Of a stretch of DNA of 64,000 bases, positions 42,534 to 60,405 are shown one piece after another. Each line of letters begins with the position of its first letter. Position 1 is the stretch's first letter. Source of the DNA: Hymenochaete sp. R1 (taxonomy: Eukaryota > Basidiomycota > Agaricomycetes > Hymenochaetales > Hymenochaetaceae); contig JAFREE010000131.1 in the NCBI GenBank assembly GCA_019400425.1, positions 1-64,000 of the forward strand, read 5' to 3'. The position numbers and the translations under genes are program-made. The notes beneath the pieces are model-generated. The model did not search any database. It was not told the DNA's origin and worked only from the letters and a program-made list of their open reading frames with translations.

Positions 42534-45056
42534 TCAAACAGCAAATTCATCTGCAACGAAATCCTTGGCGATTATGTTCCCATTTCCACCTTCCGGTCTC
42601 CCTGGCGGGAATGCGTCGTGGTCGTTGTCGACGACGGACTCGTGCTCCGTTCGGACTTCGTCGACACGAGTAGCCTCGATATCCTCCATGAACGACGAGA
42701 AGCACCATTCCACCGCATCGGCTACACGAACAAAAAAAACGACTCTCAGCTAAAACTAACAACGACAAATCGAAGAACAGTCATAAAAATAAAACGTCGA
42801 ATCCGCTTACCAGCCAGATAAAAATCACAATGCTCGCTCTCCCTCAACTTTACTACCCTGAGAATCCTCACCACCTCCTTCTCACACGTGCGCAGCCTCT
42901 CCAGGAGCGGTTCGGTCGCCACGAGGAAATCACGTCCACCGTAATAGAGGGCGAGAGGAGGGAAGGATTCAAACGGGGATGCGGAGAACCACTGCGGGAG
43001 GGAAGCATCCATTGTGCATTTGCGCTGGGCGAAGCCGCCTTTGCCGCACCACCTAGAAGGGGGAAATGAGGAGTGAGGTCTGTACCGGAGAGGATATATG
43101 GAAAAGAGAGGGAGAAGCGCACCAAAAGATACTTGCAGAGCTTACAGGTGTGGGCGTGAACCTGAATATCTTGACTTTTCGTCTTTTCAGCCTGTTACAA
43201 TCGGAGCGAGGCGCGGAGATCGCGCCAGAAACAAAGCCGCAAGTCATGATCAGTATTACGCTTTTCAACACAGTGAAGTTCGCTCTATTTCTAGAGAGTA
43301 GAGCGGAGTGAACGATTGACTTACCAATTGGCATCCGTCCATGAGAATAGATACGCGAACATGGCGTATCCAATCGATGCGAACAATTTCGCAGGCACGA
43401 GGTTGTACGCGTAGCGCATCATTGGTATGAAGTCCAGTACACCTGTATGCAAACGAAACGTTCGTCAGCCACTTTCTTCTTTTTTTAAATCCTCGTAACA
43501 AATATAAAAGGGGGAGGGGTGGGAGAGGGAAGCAAGGACACCAAATAATATTCTCCACGTTCTCCAATCGAGCCGACTCAAGACAGAGAAAGGAAAGCCA
43601 TGCGTAAGCGGGCCTGCATAAACGACAGGTGCAAGAGCAATGAAACACGAGAGACGGGAACCTATCTCAGGACGCATGCCGACGCTAAGGGAAAGGAAGG
43701 CGAGTCCGTTGCCTTGAGAATGGCCAATGAAAGCTATCTTAAGTGGTGCGATACGATTTGAAAAGAAAGATGATGAGTGGCTTGCATTTGGAGAGTTGTA
43801 AAGGCTGATTGCCCGTACCTTGTCATACCCTGTTGCGTCGCAGACGTATTCAACAAGAGCTGGAAAGTCGTACATGGCTAGCTCGCGGATAGTCCAGTCT
43901 GGGTACGTGCAAGGTTCATTCAGCCGTACGACAAAGTCACTTTTTGAAGAAAGACTCGCCCCAAAATCGTGGATCCCCTCTGCTATAGGTTTTATGTCCC
44001 ATGTCGAACACTCCTCTCGTGTTTCCCAAAAATACTTGGTATCCTCTACGTCATTGCGAGAGAAGCGTTAAAATAGATATATATGCAAGTGAGAAGTCTA
44101 TACGATGAGAGAATAATGAAAGTTCACATTTACCCTTGCTCCGAGAGCCAAAATGCGAGTGACCGTTCCTCGGAGGTGATGAAAGCGCCCGAAGACTGAA
44201 ACAAGCCTATAGTAAAGTCGACCGGTGAGCGTCATACTTGGTCCTGCAATGTGGCGAAGCGTACCATGGAGGATGAGGACGGGATAACCGCCTGTATTAT
44301 TTCTTAGCACTCTGGGCTTAGCCATGAACGAAAAGAAAAAACTGCTCACCCATTCCATCCGCTTGAGGCTTGTGTCTTGGGTTCACGACTCGATGCATCC
44401 TAACCATCAACACTTCGCCATGAGCATACAAGCACACTTTCCCCCAATATTTTTTTAGAAAATGCGCCGAACACACACCTTAGCAAATACCCATCCTCCG
44501 TCTCCACTACCTCTTCCGCAATTTCATACCCTTCCCCTGCCTCTCGTGCATAATACCCCACATCCTTCGTACACTTCTCCCTCTTCCACCTCCCCGGATC
44601 ATCCCACGGAAACCGTGCCGGCTTCACAGGCCTTAGCCATTTGGGGACACGAGACGAGAAGTCAGCGAGGAGAGCCCAGAGGACAACGAGGATCAGGAAG
44701 GCTGTGGAAAAAAGAGTGGAGAGGAGCTGGGAGAGGAAGAGGAGAAAGGTGCGAGAGAGGGTGGGGGTGTAGGACGCCGAAGAGGAGTGGATAGGGGAGA
44801 TGAAGGATATGGGACGGTTGAGTCGGTGGTTGGTGTTGATTCCTGGTGTGTTTGGGGATGGGATGGAGGCTAGAGAGGGTCTAGAGAGGTGAGAGCGTGC
44901 TCGAGATTGTGAACGGGAGCGAGAGATGGGACGAGGAAGGGAAGCCAGTGAGCGCGAGCGTCGAGAGCTGTTGTCGACGGTGCCGTATGCGTAATGAACA
45001 TGAGCTTCAGGGTCTCTTGAAGCTGTCCCCTCCGTCAGCCCAGAATGCTCGTCCAT
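42534..45056 (-). CDS. Steryl ester hydrolase / TGL1-type acid lipase, membrane anchored
   Basis: This spliced gene starts MDEHSGLTEGTASRDPEAHV at 45056 and ends IIAKDFVADEFAV at 42534. A Ser/Arg-rich leader is followed by one transmembrane segment (TFLLFLSQLLSTLFSTAFLI then LVVLWALLADF). The AB-hydrolase-associated lipase region (YEIAEEVVETEDGYLL) and the alpha/beta-hydrolase fold follow, with GGYPVLILHG, EGIHDFGASLSSKSDFV and the nucleophile elbow FIGHSQGNGLAF. The last part (YNLVPAKLFASIGYAMFAYL and onward) is split into several short exons. Yeast Tgl1/Yeh1/Yeh2 hydrolyse steryl esters on lipid droplets or at the plasma membrane. The anchor agrees with that. The C-terminal acidic tail after the hydrolase domain is typical for basidiomycete homologs. 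Interior exon borders are approximate. Confidence 0.85.
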
Positions 45057-45283
45057 CGTTGACAGCGACGAGCAGCACTTGAGCAACGTCGACTCGGAGC
45101 ACTGGCAACGCGACCAGAGAGCAGACCAGATCCAGATGAGGGAAGGAAGCTAAAACCGCGCGCGTCTTGCCCTTGGTCGTCATCGTCGAGTCTCCTCTCC
45201 TGCCTTGCCTTTACACCGTCATCGTCATCACCCTCAAGCCTAGATCCAAGCAAACGCTCGACAAGCTCACACTCACTAACAAC
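45057..45283. promoter_or_regulatory. Shared divergent promoter, lipase/KGD4
   Basis: This 227-bp spacer between two head-to-head start codons contains no other feature. Confidence 0.45.
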
Positions 45284-45857
45284 ATGCACCCAACGTTAAG
45301 ACTCTGCGCCACGTCCGCCAGCGGCCGCGTCCATACGCCTCTCATTCACTTCCTCGGGAAACGTCAATGGCCCTCAAGTGAGCATCCATCCTTTCCATGT
45401 CCATATCCATACCTGCACAGAACGCAGACAACTAACTAGGTCGTATGGTGAACAGATCCAGAACCCCCGCACCCGCACCCCGCCGCACCCCAAGAATACA
45501 AATCCCAATCTAGTTTTGAAGCCTTTCTCAAAAAATCTGAAGTTTCGACCTCTACCTCGTCCTCGTCCTACTCCACATCGTCCGCTTCAAGTTCGAATAC
45601 AAGCTCGAAAAAAGAGGATAGCTCGAGATCGGGAGCGTTTGAGGAATTTTGGCAGGCACCGGTGAGGGTGTGGAATCCGCCCGTGAGGCGCTTGAGCGAA
45701 ACGGAGATGGAAGCTGTTTTGGTGAGCCGCCAGCATTTATTTTTATGAGTTCTATTTCTTGTGTGGTGCTGACTAGAATTTTGTTTGTCATGTCATGTCT
45801 TTGTGTTCATGCGGATGGATTGGATACGTGTAGTCCGGAGGTGCATCGTTACATTAG
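45284..45857 (+). CDS. KGD4: KGD4/MRPS36-like mitochondrial protein (alpha-ketoglutarate dehydrogenase subunit 4)
   Basis: Three exons close in phase (45284-45377, 45456-45721, 45834-45857), giving about 127 residues. The N-terminus MHPTLRLCATSASGRVHTPL is a mitochondrial presequence-like stretch. The conserved KGD4 elements are HFLGKRQWPS, the HPHPHPAAP motif, and FEEFWQAPVRVWNP with EMEAVLSGGASLH at the end. Kgd4 recruits the E3 subunit to the oxoglutarate dehydrogenase complex. The family was earlier listed as a small mitoribosomal protein (MRPS36/YMR-31). A Ser/Thr-rich linker separates the two conserved ends. The final exon is only 24 nt. Confidence 0.85.
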
Positions 45858-46035
45858 AGCAGGGGCAGTTGTCCACATCCGCTTGTGCAGACTTGAATCA
45901 CAATTCCGCTCTTCAAGCTTACTTATGATTTGAATGCGATGGATTTGGAAAGTAATGAAAATACATGCAAGAGAAGAAACGATGAAAGAAAGCGACGAGA
46001 ACGACGACCCCTACCATATGCATCTGTGCCCGCCC

Positions 46036-47283
46036 TCACTTTTTCTGTTCCCCTTCCTTTTGGCCCCCCTCGGGCTGCATAATACTCATCTCAATCGCCC
46101 TCGCAATCTCAGCCTTCTCTTCCTCATCTTCCTCATCCTCGTCCTCTCCCATTGCGTCGGCGTCGTCTCCCTCGTCCGCGCCAGTTGTACCCCCCGCGTT
46201 CGACTCGTCTCCCATTTGTATGTCTTCTCCGGTTTGTTGCGAAAGTAATAAGGCCTCTTGTAGTTGTGCTTCGACTTCTTCGTCTTCCGTTGTTGAAGAT
46301 GCCAGTTGCGGAGCATTTGGTGTAGGGGCAGTAGTAGCAGCTGCAGGTACGGTGGTTGCGGCTTGGGCATCGACCGGTGCGCCACTCCCTTCGCTTGGTT
46401 GCTCAGTTGCCTGTCGGTTCTGTGCTTCTTGCATCGACATCCGCATCACCTTCAAACGCACGTCAGCGCCAAATAATCAGAATATACAACGAAATGAGGT
46501 GGTGCTCACCATGGCGAGTTCAGGGTCCACGCTTGGGTCTACGCCGCCATATTCCGCAAACGCACTATCGGTTGAAGGCCCAGCAGCACCGCCAATGGCA
46601 TCTGCCATTGCAGCGTCACGGTCTCCACGGTCTGCGGCGAGAATAGATGATGATATGACATTGTCGGAGAGAAGCCGTGCCGGGTCAGGCGGGATTGCTA
46701 CATAATGTCTATATGAAGAGAAATGTGTTTAGTAACATTGAACGAAAGGATGCGCGACGAACGAATTATCCCCGCTGTTGACACCTTCGATAAGTGCCTT
46801 CAGCAACGGCGCCTCCGTCTCCTCAATCCCATCACCGAACGCAACAACGTCTAGCGCAATGTTATTCTTCTTCAGCTTCTTTGCGAGCTTCGTCAAGCTC
46901 TTCTCGTCGATATCCGGCCCCTCCAGTGGCGAGCCCACAAAGAACACAATCCTCTGCCTCAAATTCTTATTCTGCCTGTGCTTCAACGCAAGTTGCGCCA
47001 CGCTAATACTCGTCATCACATCGACGCTCCCGCCCATCTTGCCTTTACCAATGTGTGCTCCCGCGACGATCTGCCCAATCTCACGAGTGTGGGTGACGAG
47101 GACCTCGGGGCCCTTGCCGGCACCAGTCATGACGCCGACAGAGTTTTCGGGATTCGAGTCCGTCTTAGTTGTGAAGACAATGTGGGCTGCGTCAGCCATG
47201 GCGTCAAATCGCGAGGGTGCATAATCTCCGTTGCGCATGTACTCGGAGTTGTCGAGGATGATCATGGTGGCTTCGAGCGGCAT
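46036..47283 (-). CDS. RPN10: RPN10, 26S proteasome regulatory subunit and ubiquitin receptor
   Basis: Three exons close in phase (46763-47283, 46510-46708, 46036-46449), giving about 377 residues. The N-terminal von Willebrand A domain starts MPLEATMIILDNSEYMRNGD and includes VGVMTGAGKGPEVLVT, RIVFFVGSPL and IALDVVAFGD. After an Ala-rich linker come two ubiquitin-interacting motifs, EVEAQLQEALLLSQQ and EKAEIARAIEMSIMQ. Rpn10 sits between the base and lid and captures polyubiquitinated substrates. Longer than yeast Rpn10 and with two UIMs, it resembles the animal and basidiomycete form. It is divergent with the actin gene, 650 bp apart. Confidence 0.95.
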
Positions 47284-47933
47284 GGTGTGTGCTTATATGC
47301 GGTTGAGCCGCCGAGATGGATAAAATACAGCGATAAGGGTGGGCGCCGACGATGGCAACGGCGACGATGACAGCGATAACCAAAGGTTAGAGGGAAGAGC
47401 GCAAGTCTACCTGAGAGAGCAAGAGAACGCGTAAAGAAAGTCAAAGTGGACGGAAGAATGACGCGTCGCAAATCATGTGACTCAGACCTGCTAAATCAAG
47501 TAAGCGTTACGTGTGACTTAAATAAGTCACATACTGTGACAGGGCAGATAAACGCGCCCTTTACCCAACTCTCTTCTGGGGTTCCCGACCATCGTCCATC
47601 CTTCGTCGTCGTCGCCGTTGTGTACGTTGCCCAAAAGGTTCGTTCGTCGCCGTTCATCGTTGGCCAGCTGCGCATTGCTCACGATCATTCTCTTGTCCAC
47701 CTGCGCATGACTAACGTCCGCTGGCTGCGATCTAATATGTACTGCGCTGCTCCGCACGCTCGTCCGATAATTGGTCTTTGCTGTCTTTGTGCACTGCCCG
47801 TTGCTGCGGTCGCTCGTCCCCTTATAACTCATCGAACACACACATTTGCGTTCCATAACGTAGTTTTATACTCCTCTCACGAACACTTTATTTCCTTGTT
47901 TTTCTTCTTTTCACGACAAACTCTTAAGCTAAC
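47284..47933. promoter_or_regulatory. Divergent promoter region, RPN10/actin
   Basis: This 650-bp spacer has pyrimidine-rich stretches near the actin start (TTTCTTCTTTTCACG at 47902) and CGTCGTCG repeats near 47600. No gene is supported. Confidence 0.45.
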
Positions 47934-49432
<1,499 letters not shown>

Positions 49433-50322
49433 GCGTACCCCAGTCAACGAACTTTTTTTTGTTTGCCTTTTACTTGTCGCTCTTGTGCGGTTCGTGTTTG
49501 TGTTTGTCGGTGGTGCAGGTCAAGGAGGAGGAAAAGAAGAAGTTGGGTGAGGATGTCGAATTGGCGCCTGAGGCGTTCACGAAGGAAAAAGATTGAGCTG
49601 CTTGATGGGTAAATTGGATTCGTGCGTGGAGAAAGCTGGAGATGTGCTAGAATATCCCCTTGTCCTTCTGTTTTTCTTCTACTGCTCCGCCTACTAAACA
49701 CATCAAATGCCTATCAATGTCTTTTATAAGTCTTTTACACGAATACTTTACGGTCTTCCTCTCGACTTTGTCTTTTCCTTTTCTCAAACTAAATATGAAA
49801 GGTGATGTGTGATACGCATTGATGAGGTCTGACGAGCGTAGATTGCAACTGCCTGATAGACTCAAGTCGTCATTAGGGGGGATCATTCAAGTCCTGGGCC
49901 TAGGATATGAACTGAACTCGAGCTCAAACAACACAACAAGGTTGACGTTGATCGCTCTCCGTTCCGCGAGTGCCGAGCTCAAACTTGAGGCCTCAATCTC
50001 AGAGTCGACAACTTGAACTTGTCCATCGGTTGTTGCTGTTGAGCTTCTACCACGATCTGCAAAACTAAGAACTCAGGTTATCAGCGCAAAATAGATTTAT
50101 TTCAACCGTGCATTGGTGCATTCCCTCTAACGAGCGTTTCTTTCTGATAAACAATCGATACCATTTTCACCGTGTTTCTACAAAGAGCATCTGCAGACCC
50201 TCACTTTAATGTTTTCCCCTTCATACCTGAATCATCCATCCTCATAATCACCAATTAAACCAAAGCCTCTTGCCTCGATCTACCCTCCATTCCCACCTCT
50301 CCGACGAATAAAAATGCATCTC
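49433..50322. other. Intergenic region with an exon-like ORF tail
   Basis: This lies between the convergent actin and fucosyltransferase-like genes. At 49519-49596, directly after a good acceptor (TGGTGCAG), an open stretch reads VKEEEKKKLGEDVELAPEAF and ends in a stop. It could be an alternative 3' exon of actin or chance. Nothing else is recognised. Confidence 0.35.
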
Positions 50323-52020
50323 TCATCCCCTCTCAGCAATCTCCATCCCTTGATACCGCCTCCATAACACATCTCCAATAAACTGCGAGAACGTGCTCCC
50401 CTCGGTACCTACGAAGCCCACACTCGCGTGTCCGGCAACAATCCCGTCCAGGAAACTAAGGAGGGGTGTTCCAAGAGGGAGGTTGTCGTATGGGTTTTGA
50501 AGGTCGGAGAGGGTGGAAAGTTCGGGGGAGAAAGGAAGAGGTAAATGTGAGGAAGAGGGGGAGAGGGTAACGATGCAGGGGAATGCATGGGTGAAAATTT
50601 GGAGGAGGGGATTTGTCAGCGTAGATTTGAGGTCGGTGGAAATGAAGAGAGGGGTGTTGAGAGGTTGAAGGTGGGAGGACGTGTGGAGGGGCTTTTGACA
50701 TGCCAGGCGCGAACTACGCGCGGTATGCCCATCTACGAGCGAAGAAGATGAAGGCATGTTAGGTGATTGAAGGAAGGGTGAATGCATCAAAGTTGGGTCT
50801 TGTAGATACTTCGGCGGAGTAGTGACAGTCCTGTTCGTCGCTTGCGATTCGAGTTCAAGGATACGTTCGTCCTCCATACCCAAGACCTCATGCAGCAGCT
50901 TCCAAAACACCACCCTGACATTCCGATCGGCTTTCTTCGCAAATACACCGTCACCCAACCGTAGGTGAACGGCTAGATACCGTCCGTCTTCTCCGCCGAT
51001 TTTCCTCTTGATAGAATCGGCGAGAGTGAAGAGCGTAGGGTTATCGAACACCATTGCTTCGCGTACTTTTGTCCTGAGCTCGAGGTTCTCACGGCGACGG
51101 AGTCGAAGACGAGAGGACCCAAAAAGTGTGCCGAGTTGAACGAGCCGGTGCGGGAGCTGTGCGAGGAGTGCGGTCGAGATGACCTCTTGGAAACGCGCAC
51201 CTGGCATATCCAAAGGGTCTGCGTCAACAAAACGGTACTGATAAGGTGTATGGTCTTTGACGAAGAATGTATCGCTGGGATGGATGGAAAGGTTTGATTG
51301 GAGGTAGGCGTCAGACATGTTCCAGCGGTTGAGCATGAGGGATGGGTTGGTAGAATTAAGGGAGGTGATGTTCGTGAGCCAGTGCCAGGGAAGTAAAGTA
51401 TAGTCATAGTAGTCTGCACATTCGATAGGGAGAGTTTTCCAGGAATGAACACGAGTACAATGATCGAGTCCATCTTTGCCAGAAAGGGACACAAGCTCGT
51501 AGAGATGATTGAAGGGGTAATATGTAAGCGTGCCTTTTCCGAGCCGTATGGGTGGGACCAAGAGGGTACGGTTGAGAATATGCGCTAGTACGAGAGCATT
51601 CTCGAGAGCGATGCGTTGATTATGGAAGCCGCTATGAGGGAGGTAGGAGAGGTACTTTGTATTCATGTCCACGCTGGCGTCTCCCGTCTCACGGTCGAAT
51701 TCGACGACTGGAGTAAGATCGAGCGGAAGTTGAGCGGAAATCCCAGGTGTACCCAAGTCAAAGTCAGGTCGCCGAGAGAAAGAAGGGACGGAGAGGACGA
51801 CACACCCCGTGCTGAACAAGTAGTAGGCCCAGGTAAAACAAGCGGACATGGCGATGAACAAGACGAGCACCACCCATACGAGACGTTTTTCCTCGAACCA
51901 GCCTTGAGACCGACGTTTATTTTGTCTTTCTCGGGCGTACAAAAGATACGGGCTTTTCTCCGTGGACATTGGTGAGGGAGAGGCTGAGTGTATGTGCCGC
52001 TGAGAGAGTGAGGAGTTCAT
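50323..52020 (-). CDS. Type II membrane O-fucosyltransferase-like glycosyltransferase (CigA-like)
   Basis: This single-exon frame is taken from MNSSLSQRHIHSASP at 52020; an in-frame ATG at 51969 (MSTEKSPYLLYARE) is equally plausible. A short cytoplasmic tail is followed by one membrane anchor (RLVWVVLVLFIAMSACFTWA). The lumenal domain has LPHSGFHNQRIALENALVLA, ILNRTLLVPPIRLG, an AVHLRLGDG motif equivalent to the H-x-R/GDP-binding region of O-fucosyltransferases, and FVGTEGSTFSQFIGDVLWRR near the C-terminus. The basidiomycete proteins of this type are often called CigA. A Golgi location is expected, and the acceptor is unknown. About 565 residues. Two proline/serine-rich inserts (for example near 50700-50800) interrupt the catalytic region. 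Confidence 0.75.
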   Translation of the reverse strand: MNSSLSQRHIHSASPSPMSTEKSPYLLYARERQNKRRSQGWFEEKRLVWVVLVLFIAMSACFTWAYYLFSTGCVVLSVPSFSRRPDFDLGTPGISAQLPLDLTPVVEFDRETGDASVDMNTKYLSYLPHSGFHNQRIALENALVLAHILNRTLLVPPIRLGKGTLTYYPFNHLYELVSLSGKDGLDHCTRVHSWKTLPIECADYYDYTLLPWHWLTNITSLNSTNPSLMLNRWNMSDAYLQSNLSIHPSDTFFVKDHTPYQYRFVDADPLDMPGARFQEVISTALLAQLPHRLVQLGTLFGSSRLRLRRRENLELRTKVREAMVFDNPTLFTLADSIKRKIGGEDGRYLAVHLRLGDGVFAKKADRNVRVVFWKLLHEVLGMEDERILELESQATNRTVTTPPKYLQDPTLMHSPFLQSPNMPSSSSLVDGHTARSSRLACQKPLHTSSHLQPLNTPLFISTDLKSTLTNPLLQIFTHAFPCIVTLSPSSSHLPLPFSPELSTLSDLQNPYDNLPLGTPLLSFLDGIVAGHASVGFVGTEGSTFSQFIGDVLWRRYQGMEIAERG

Positions 52021-52211
52021 ACTCAGTGCCAGATGGTGATGGTTAGAGGTCGAGAAGTGGCAACGCGCCTCGCGCATTTATACGCCGTGAGTTGAGTCTT
52101 CATATTCTCGAATCTCTAGATCTACGACCTCACAGCTTACGACCCAAATTTAAATGGAGCACGTACAAGTATACCATTACATTGTAAGAGTAGACAGTAA
52201 TTATCACAAAA

Positions 52212-53372
52212 TCAATCTCTCTCCGCATATGCGAGCAGATGCTCTTCAATCTCTGCCTCGCCCATCGTCCTCCACTTGCCACGAGATTCCTCAGGTTCTT
52301 CGTCCGCAGTTGAGACAATCCCAATCTCGAGCTCATTAGCTTTGAAGTCCTGAGAGTATACTGATGCAATGCCTTCAATAGCCATCTGTTCCAGGAAGAA
52401 TGGAAGAATAAGGCCGTGTGACATCAACATGAAAAGTTTACTCATAGGGCAATGAGAACTTACTTCGATGACTTCGGCCCTCGATAACGATTTCCCGGCT
52501 GCCACTGGGTCGTCAGACCCCTGTCCACTGTTGAGCTTTTTCCATTTCTTCTCGAGATGGTTCATTGCTTCTTGCTGTTTCTGACCTGCGCTCGTCGCGT
52601 GAAAGCCAACGTAGTAGCCCGCAGGATCCAGCTTGAAGCATTGCGGACCAAGGTCATCGTCAATGCCAATCAATACCAAAGCTACATGAAGAATTCGGAG
52701 ATTAAATCAGAGTTGAAAGGTTGTGAAGCGCTAGGTACTGACCAATTCCCAGAGGCCTCATGGCCGCACGTTGGGTATAGACCTGATTTATGTTCGCCAT
52801 CCGTCGAGCAAGTGCTTCTGGGCTGATTTCATACCCGTATTTGTATCTGAATTCTGCGGCTTCAGAACGAGCTCGCATGACCTGCGCTCGTCCATCAGCT
52901 GTGGTACTGTCAGCTTTGAAATCAGATTGAATTCAGGACAAAACACGTACCGATACGACCAGTAATAACGCAGCCAATGGTAGGAGTGATCGAGAAGAGA
53001 TGCGTTATGGTTGAAGGATCAAGCAGCTTGTCCTGCAGATACATAAGAATCGGCCTCGATTAAAGCCAAATGACCAAAGAAAACGAACGCACCGGAACTT
53101 TCTTCTGAGTCAGCACGACAGCAGTATCTTTCCCCCTTATCGAGATGGATGTATGACCAGAGCTCGAGATGGCCTTGAAGGCATATTCTAAATTTATTTC
53201 GCCACTTTGTGAGATGCTTGAATTCGATACATGCATAGGACGCGTCACATACCGACTTGGTACAGGCGTCCCTCAGGCGAGAAGACTGTGAGATATCTAG
53301 TAGATTACCGTCAGTTACTAGAGCTGTATCCTACGAGATGGCAATAGACCTATCGTAAGACGTTCTCGACAT
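52212..53372 (-). CDS. SCL1: Proteasome subunit alpha type (SCL1/PSMA6, alpha-1 in yeast numbering)
   Basis: Seven exons close in phase: 53350-53372, 53253-53296, 53093-53187, 52951-53032, 52743-52898, 52464-52681 and 52212-52385, giving about 263 residues. It begins [20 protein letters not shown] then QVEYAFKAI, the N-terminal gate and H0 helix signature of alpha subunits. It continues [56 protein letters not shown] and [20 protein letters not shown]. The [20 protein letters not shown] form is diagnostic for the PSMA6/Scl1 class. It is non-catalytic, forming the outer ring of the 20S particle. It is head-to-head with the Pol III subunit gene, 213 bp apart. Confidence 0.95.
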
Positions 53373-53585
53373 TCTGGGTAGTTGTGCTGAAGGCCAGAGC
53401 TGAGAATCAAGTGAGGAGGGGAAGACGCGTGGAAGCAAGAGGACGCGCAATGCGCGTAGAGATCGACGCTTTAACCTAATGTAGTAATTTATGATCGACG
53501 CAGATTTCGATTTTGGTCGACTCGACTCGACTTGACTTCGACTCCGGACTCGCTCGTTCACGACCTTCAAAGCTATGAAGCAGTC
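53373..53585. promoter_or_regulatory. Shared divergent promoter, PSMA6/RPC1
   Basis: This 213-bp spacer separates two head-to-head housekeeping genes. A TCGACTCGACTCGAC-like short repeat lies near 53517. A short upstream ATG frame (53573) overlaps the RPC1 start in another frame. Confidence 0.45.
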
Positions 53586-58853
<5,268 letters not shown>

Positions 58854-59159
58854 TACGACGGATTGCTACGGGAAAAAGAATGGTGTATCATTGTATTTGA
58901 TTCTTTTTTTTTATCATTATTCGGATTGCTAGGTTGAGAAAACATCAATATCCGTTCCATCATCGACCTTGACAAAACTATCCAGATAGTGCGTGTTGAG
59001 ACAAGCTGTAGCCTTTGATGTCGAATTTCCGGCATGGGTCCGCCAGTTCGAGCAACAGATCCATTGTCCGCAATTTTCGGTCGTGACGATGTTCACAGAT
59101 TTTTTTTATAAATGATTCCAATTAAGTGTTACATTGTTGCAAGATAAGTAATTTTCGCG
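58854..59159. other. Intergenic, RPC1 3' region and tRNA 5' flank
   Basis: This 306-bp spacer has a T-rich tract (58907) and no gene. Its right end is where similarity with the left arm of the inverted duplication begins. Confidence 0.5.
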
Positions 59160-59231
59160 TCTCTGGTAGTATATCGGCTAGTACACCCGCCTGTCACGCG
59201 GGAGAGCGGGGTTCGACTCCCCGCCAGAGAG
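59160..59231 (+). tRNA. tRNA-Asp (anticodon GTC)
   Basis: This is identical in sequence to the copy at 8865-8936. The acceptor stem is TCTCTGG/CCAGAGA with discriminator G, the anticodon GTC is at 59193-59195, and the GGTTCGACTCC T loop contains the B-box. There is no intron. A Pol III T-run follows. Confidence 0.96.
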
Positions 59232-59234
59232 TAC

Positions 59235-59239
59235 TTTTT
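59235..59239 (+). terminator. Pol III terminator of tRNA-Asp
   Basis: A run of five T residues lies three bases after the mature tRNA end. Confidence 0.78.
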
Positions 59240-59539
59240 GCACAGGTTTTTATGATTTTTAGCCATTTTACTCTAGTATTTTCAAATCTAATCGCAATCT
59301 GTATGTGTATTGTCGAGGCAAGCTCGCACTGAAGGTCCGGTGACAGTGCCCACCAGGCCAGTGGCCCGGGGTCGGTAAAATCCCGGCGACTTTGAGTTTG
59401 AGTGTCTCCATCCTCCTTCCCCAAGCTTGCAGCGGCAACATGCCTTCAAAGCACTGTTTTCATTTCATTTCGCGTTTGCTAAGTACCGCTGAAGTATGAG
59501 GGTGCCCATTACTTTCTCGCCAACTCCTAACGAAACGCG

Positions 59540-60139
59540 ATGAAATCTATCCGATATCAATCGCGCTGCCTAGCTTCTTACATCTCGAACCTGTTCTCCT
59601 GGGTACTAGAAAAGCTCATCGGTCTCTACCAAAAGCTTTTGCCAGTGTTCGAGATATACCCTCTAACAGTTCGAACGCTCATTGCTCCGTGGTCATATGC
59701 GTTGTCGTTTTTCCGAAAGAGGTCAGGCACAAGCATCTTGCTGAAAGACGCTGCTACGTACTGGAAAGAGGCAGAGAAGGGACAGCGAGAGTTGGCGTTT
59801 TCTGACGCCCGGTTTCCCGAGAGTCTCCCAGAATGCCTGGACGCCTGGACTCCGCGGTACGAGAAACAAATAATCTACTACACCCCACGACTCCTCCCAG
59901 AGTATAGGAATGCGAGACGAGGAGGGCGCAAGAGCGAGATATTCGACATACCAACGAAGACGTTCGTGAAATGGCACTGGATTGCCTTCCCTGGAAAGGT
60001 ACGTTTCTTCCTCTGCTTTATCGAAGAGATCTGTTTGACAAGGAAAACACCAGAAGCATCCAACATTCCTACAGTCATCGGAGCTGAAGGAACGGATTTC
60101 TTCTCGAGATCGGCGGGAGGTCTTTCGCGTAGCTCGTAA
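59540..60139 (+). CDS. Hypothetical 199-aa protein of the tRNA-linked repeat
   Basis: I do not recognise this protein. The uninterrupted frame begins MKSIRYQSRCLASYISNLFS and ends AGGLSRSS. Residues about 15-55 (LFSWVLEKLIGLYQKLLPVF then EIYPLTVRTLIAPWSYALSF) are amphipathic to hydrophobic and might associate with a membrane. The middle is charged with KDAATYWKEAEKGQRELAFS, followed by YTPRLLPEYRNARRGGRK and WHWIAFPGKVRFFLCFIEEI. No transposase, integrase or reverse transcriptase motif is visible. It lies 308 bp downstream of tRNA-Asp in a block that also exists, disabled, at 7977-8570. Conservation of the frame between copies despite divergence argues that it was once under selection. Confidence 0.6.
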   Translation: MKSIRYQSRCLASYISNLFSWVLEKLIGLYQKLLPVFEIYPLTVRTLIAPWSYALSFFRKRSGTSILLKDAATYWKEAEKGQRELAFSDARFPESLPECLDAWTPRYEKQIIYYTPRLLPEYRNARRGGRKSEIFDIPTKTFVKWHWIAFPGKVRFFLCFIEEICLTRKTPEASNIPTVIGAEGTDFFSRSAGGLSRSS

Positions 60140-60405
60140 GACCAGGAGTAATGATATGGGACATCATAGTAACGAGAGAAAGGATGATACATGGATCAGG
60201 TATCTCAGAAAACGAAAACCGGAAATCTTGATCCAGTTCGGAGGAGCCTGCTTGAGATTGTATGTGCGTGTGTATGTCGAAGTCTCGAGTATTACTGATC
60301 CTTCTTCATGTTCGCGTAGCTCTATATGTTCATAGATGCAGAAGTGTCATTTTGCGCCCAGAAAGATAAATTCAGTGTTGGAGATGACGTGTAGCGACAG
60401 ACAGG

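Larger units (their letters stand above)
59160..60162 (+). repeat. Right arm of the dispersed inverted duplication
   Basis: This arm comprises the tRNA-Asp, a spacer with CCAGGCCAGTGGCCCGGGGTC, the intact 199-aa ORF and a short tail ending ATGATATGGGAC. It is closely similar, in reverse orientation, to 7954-8936. Flanks outside both arms are unrelated. Confidence 0.9.
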
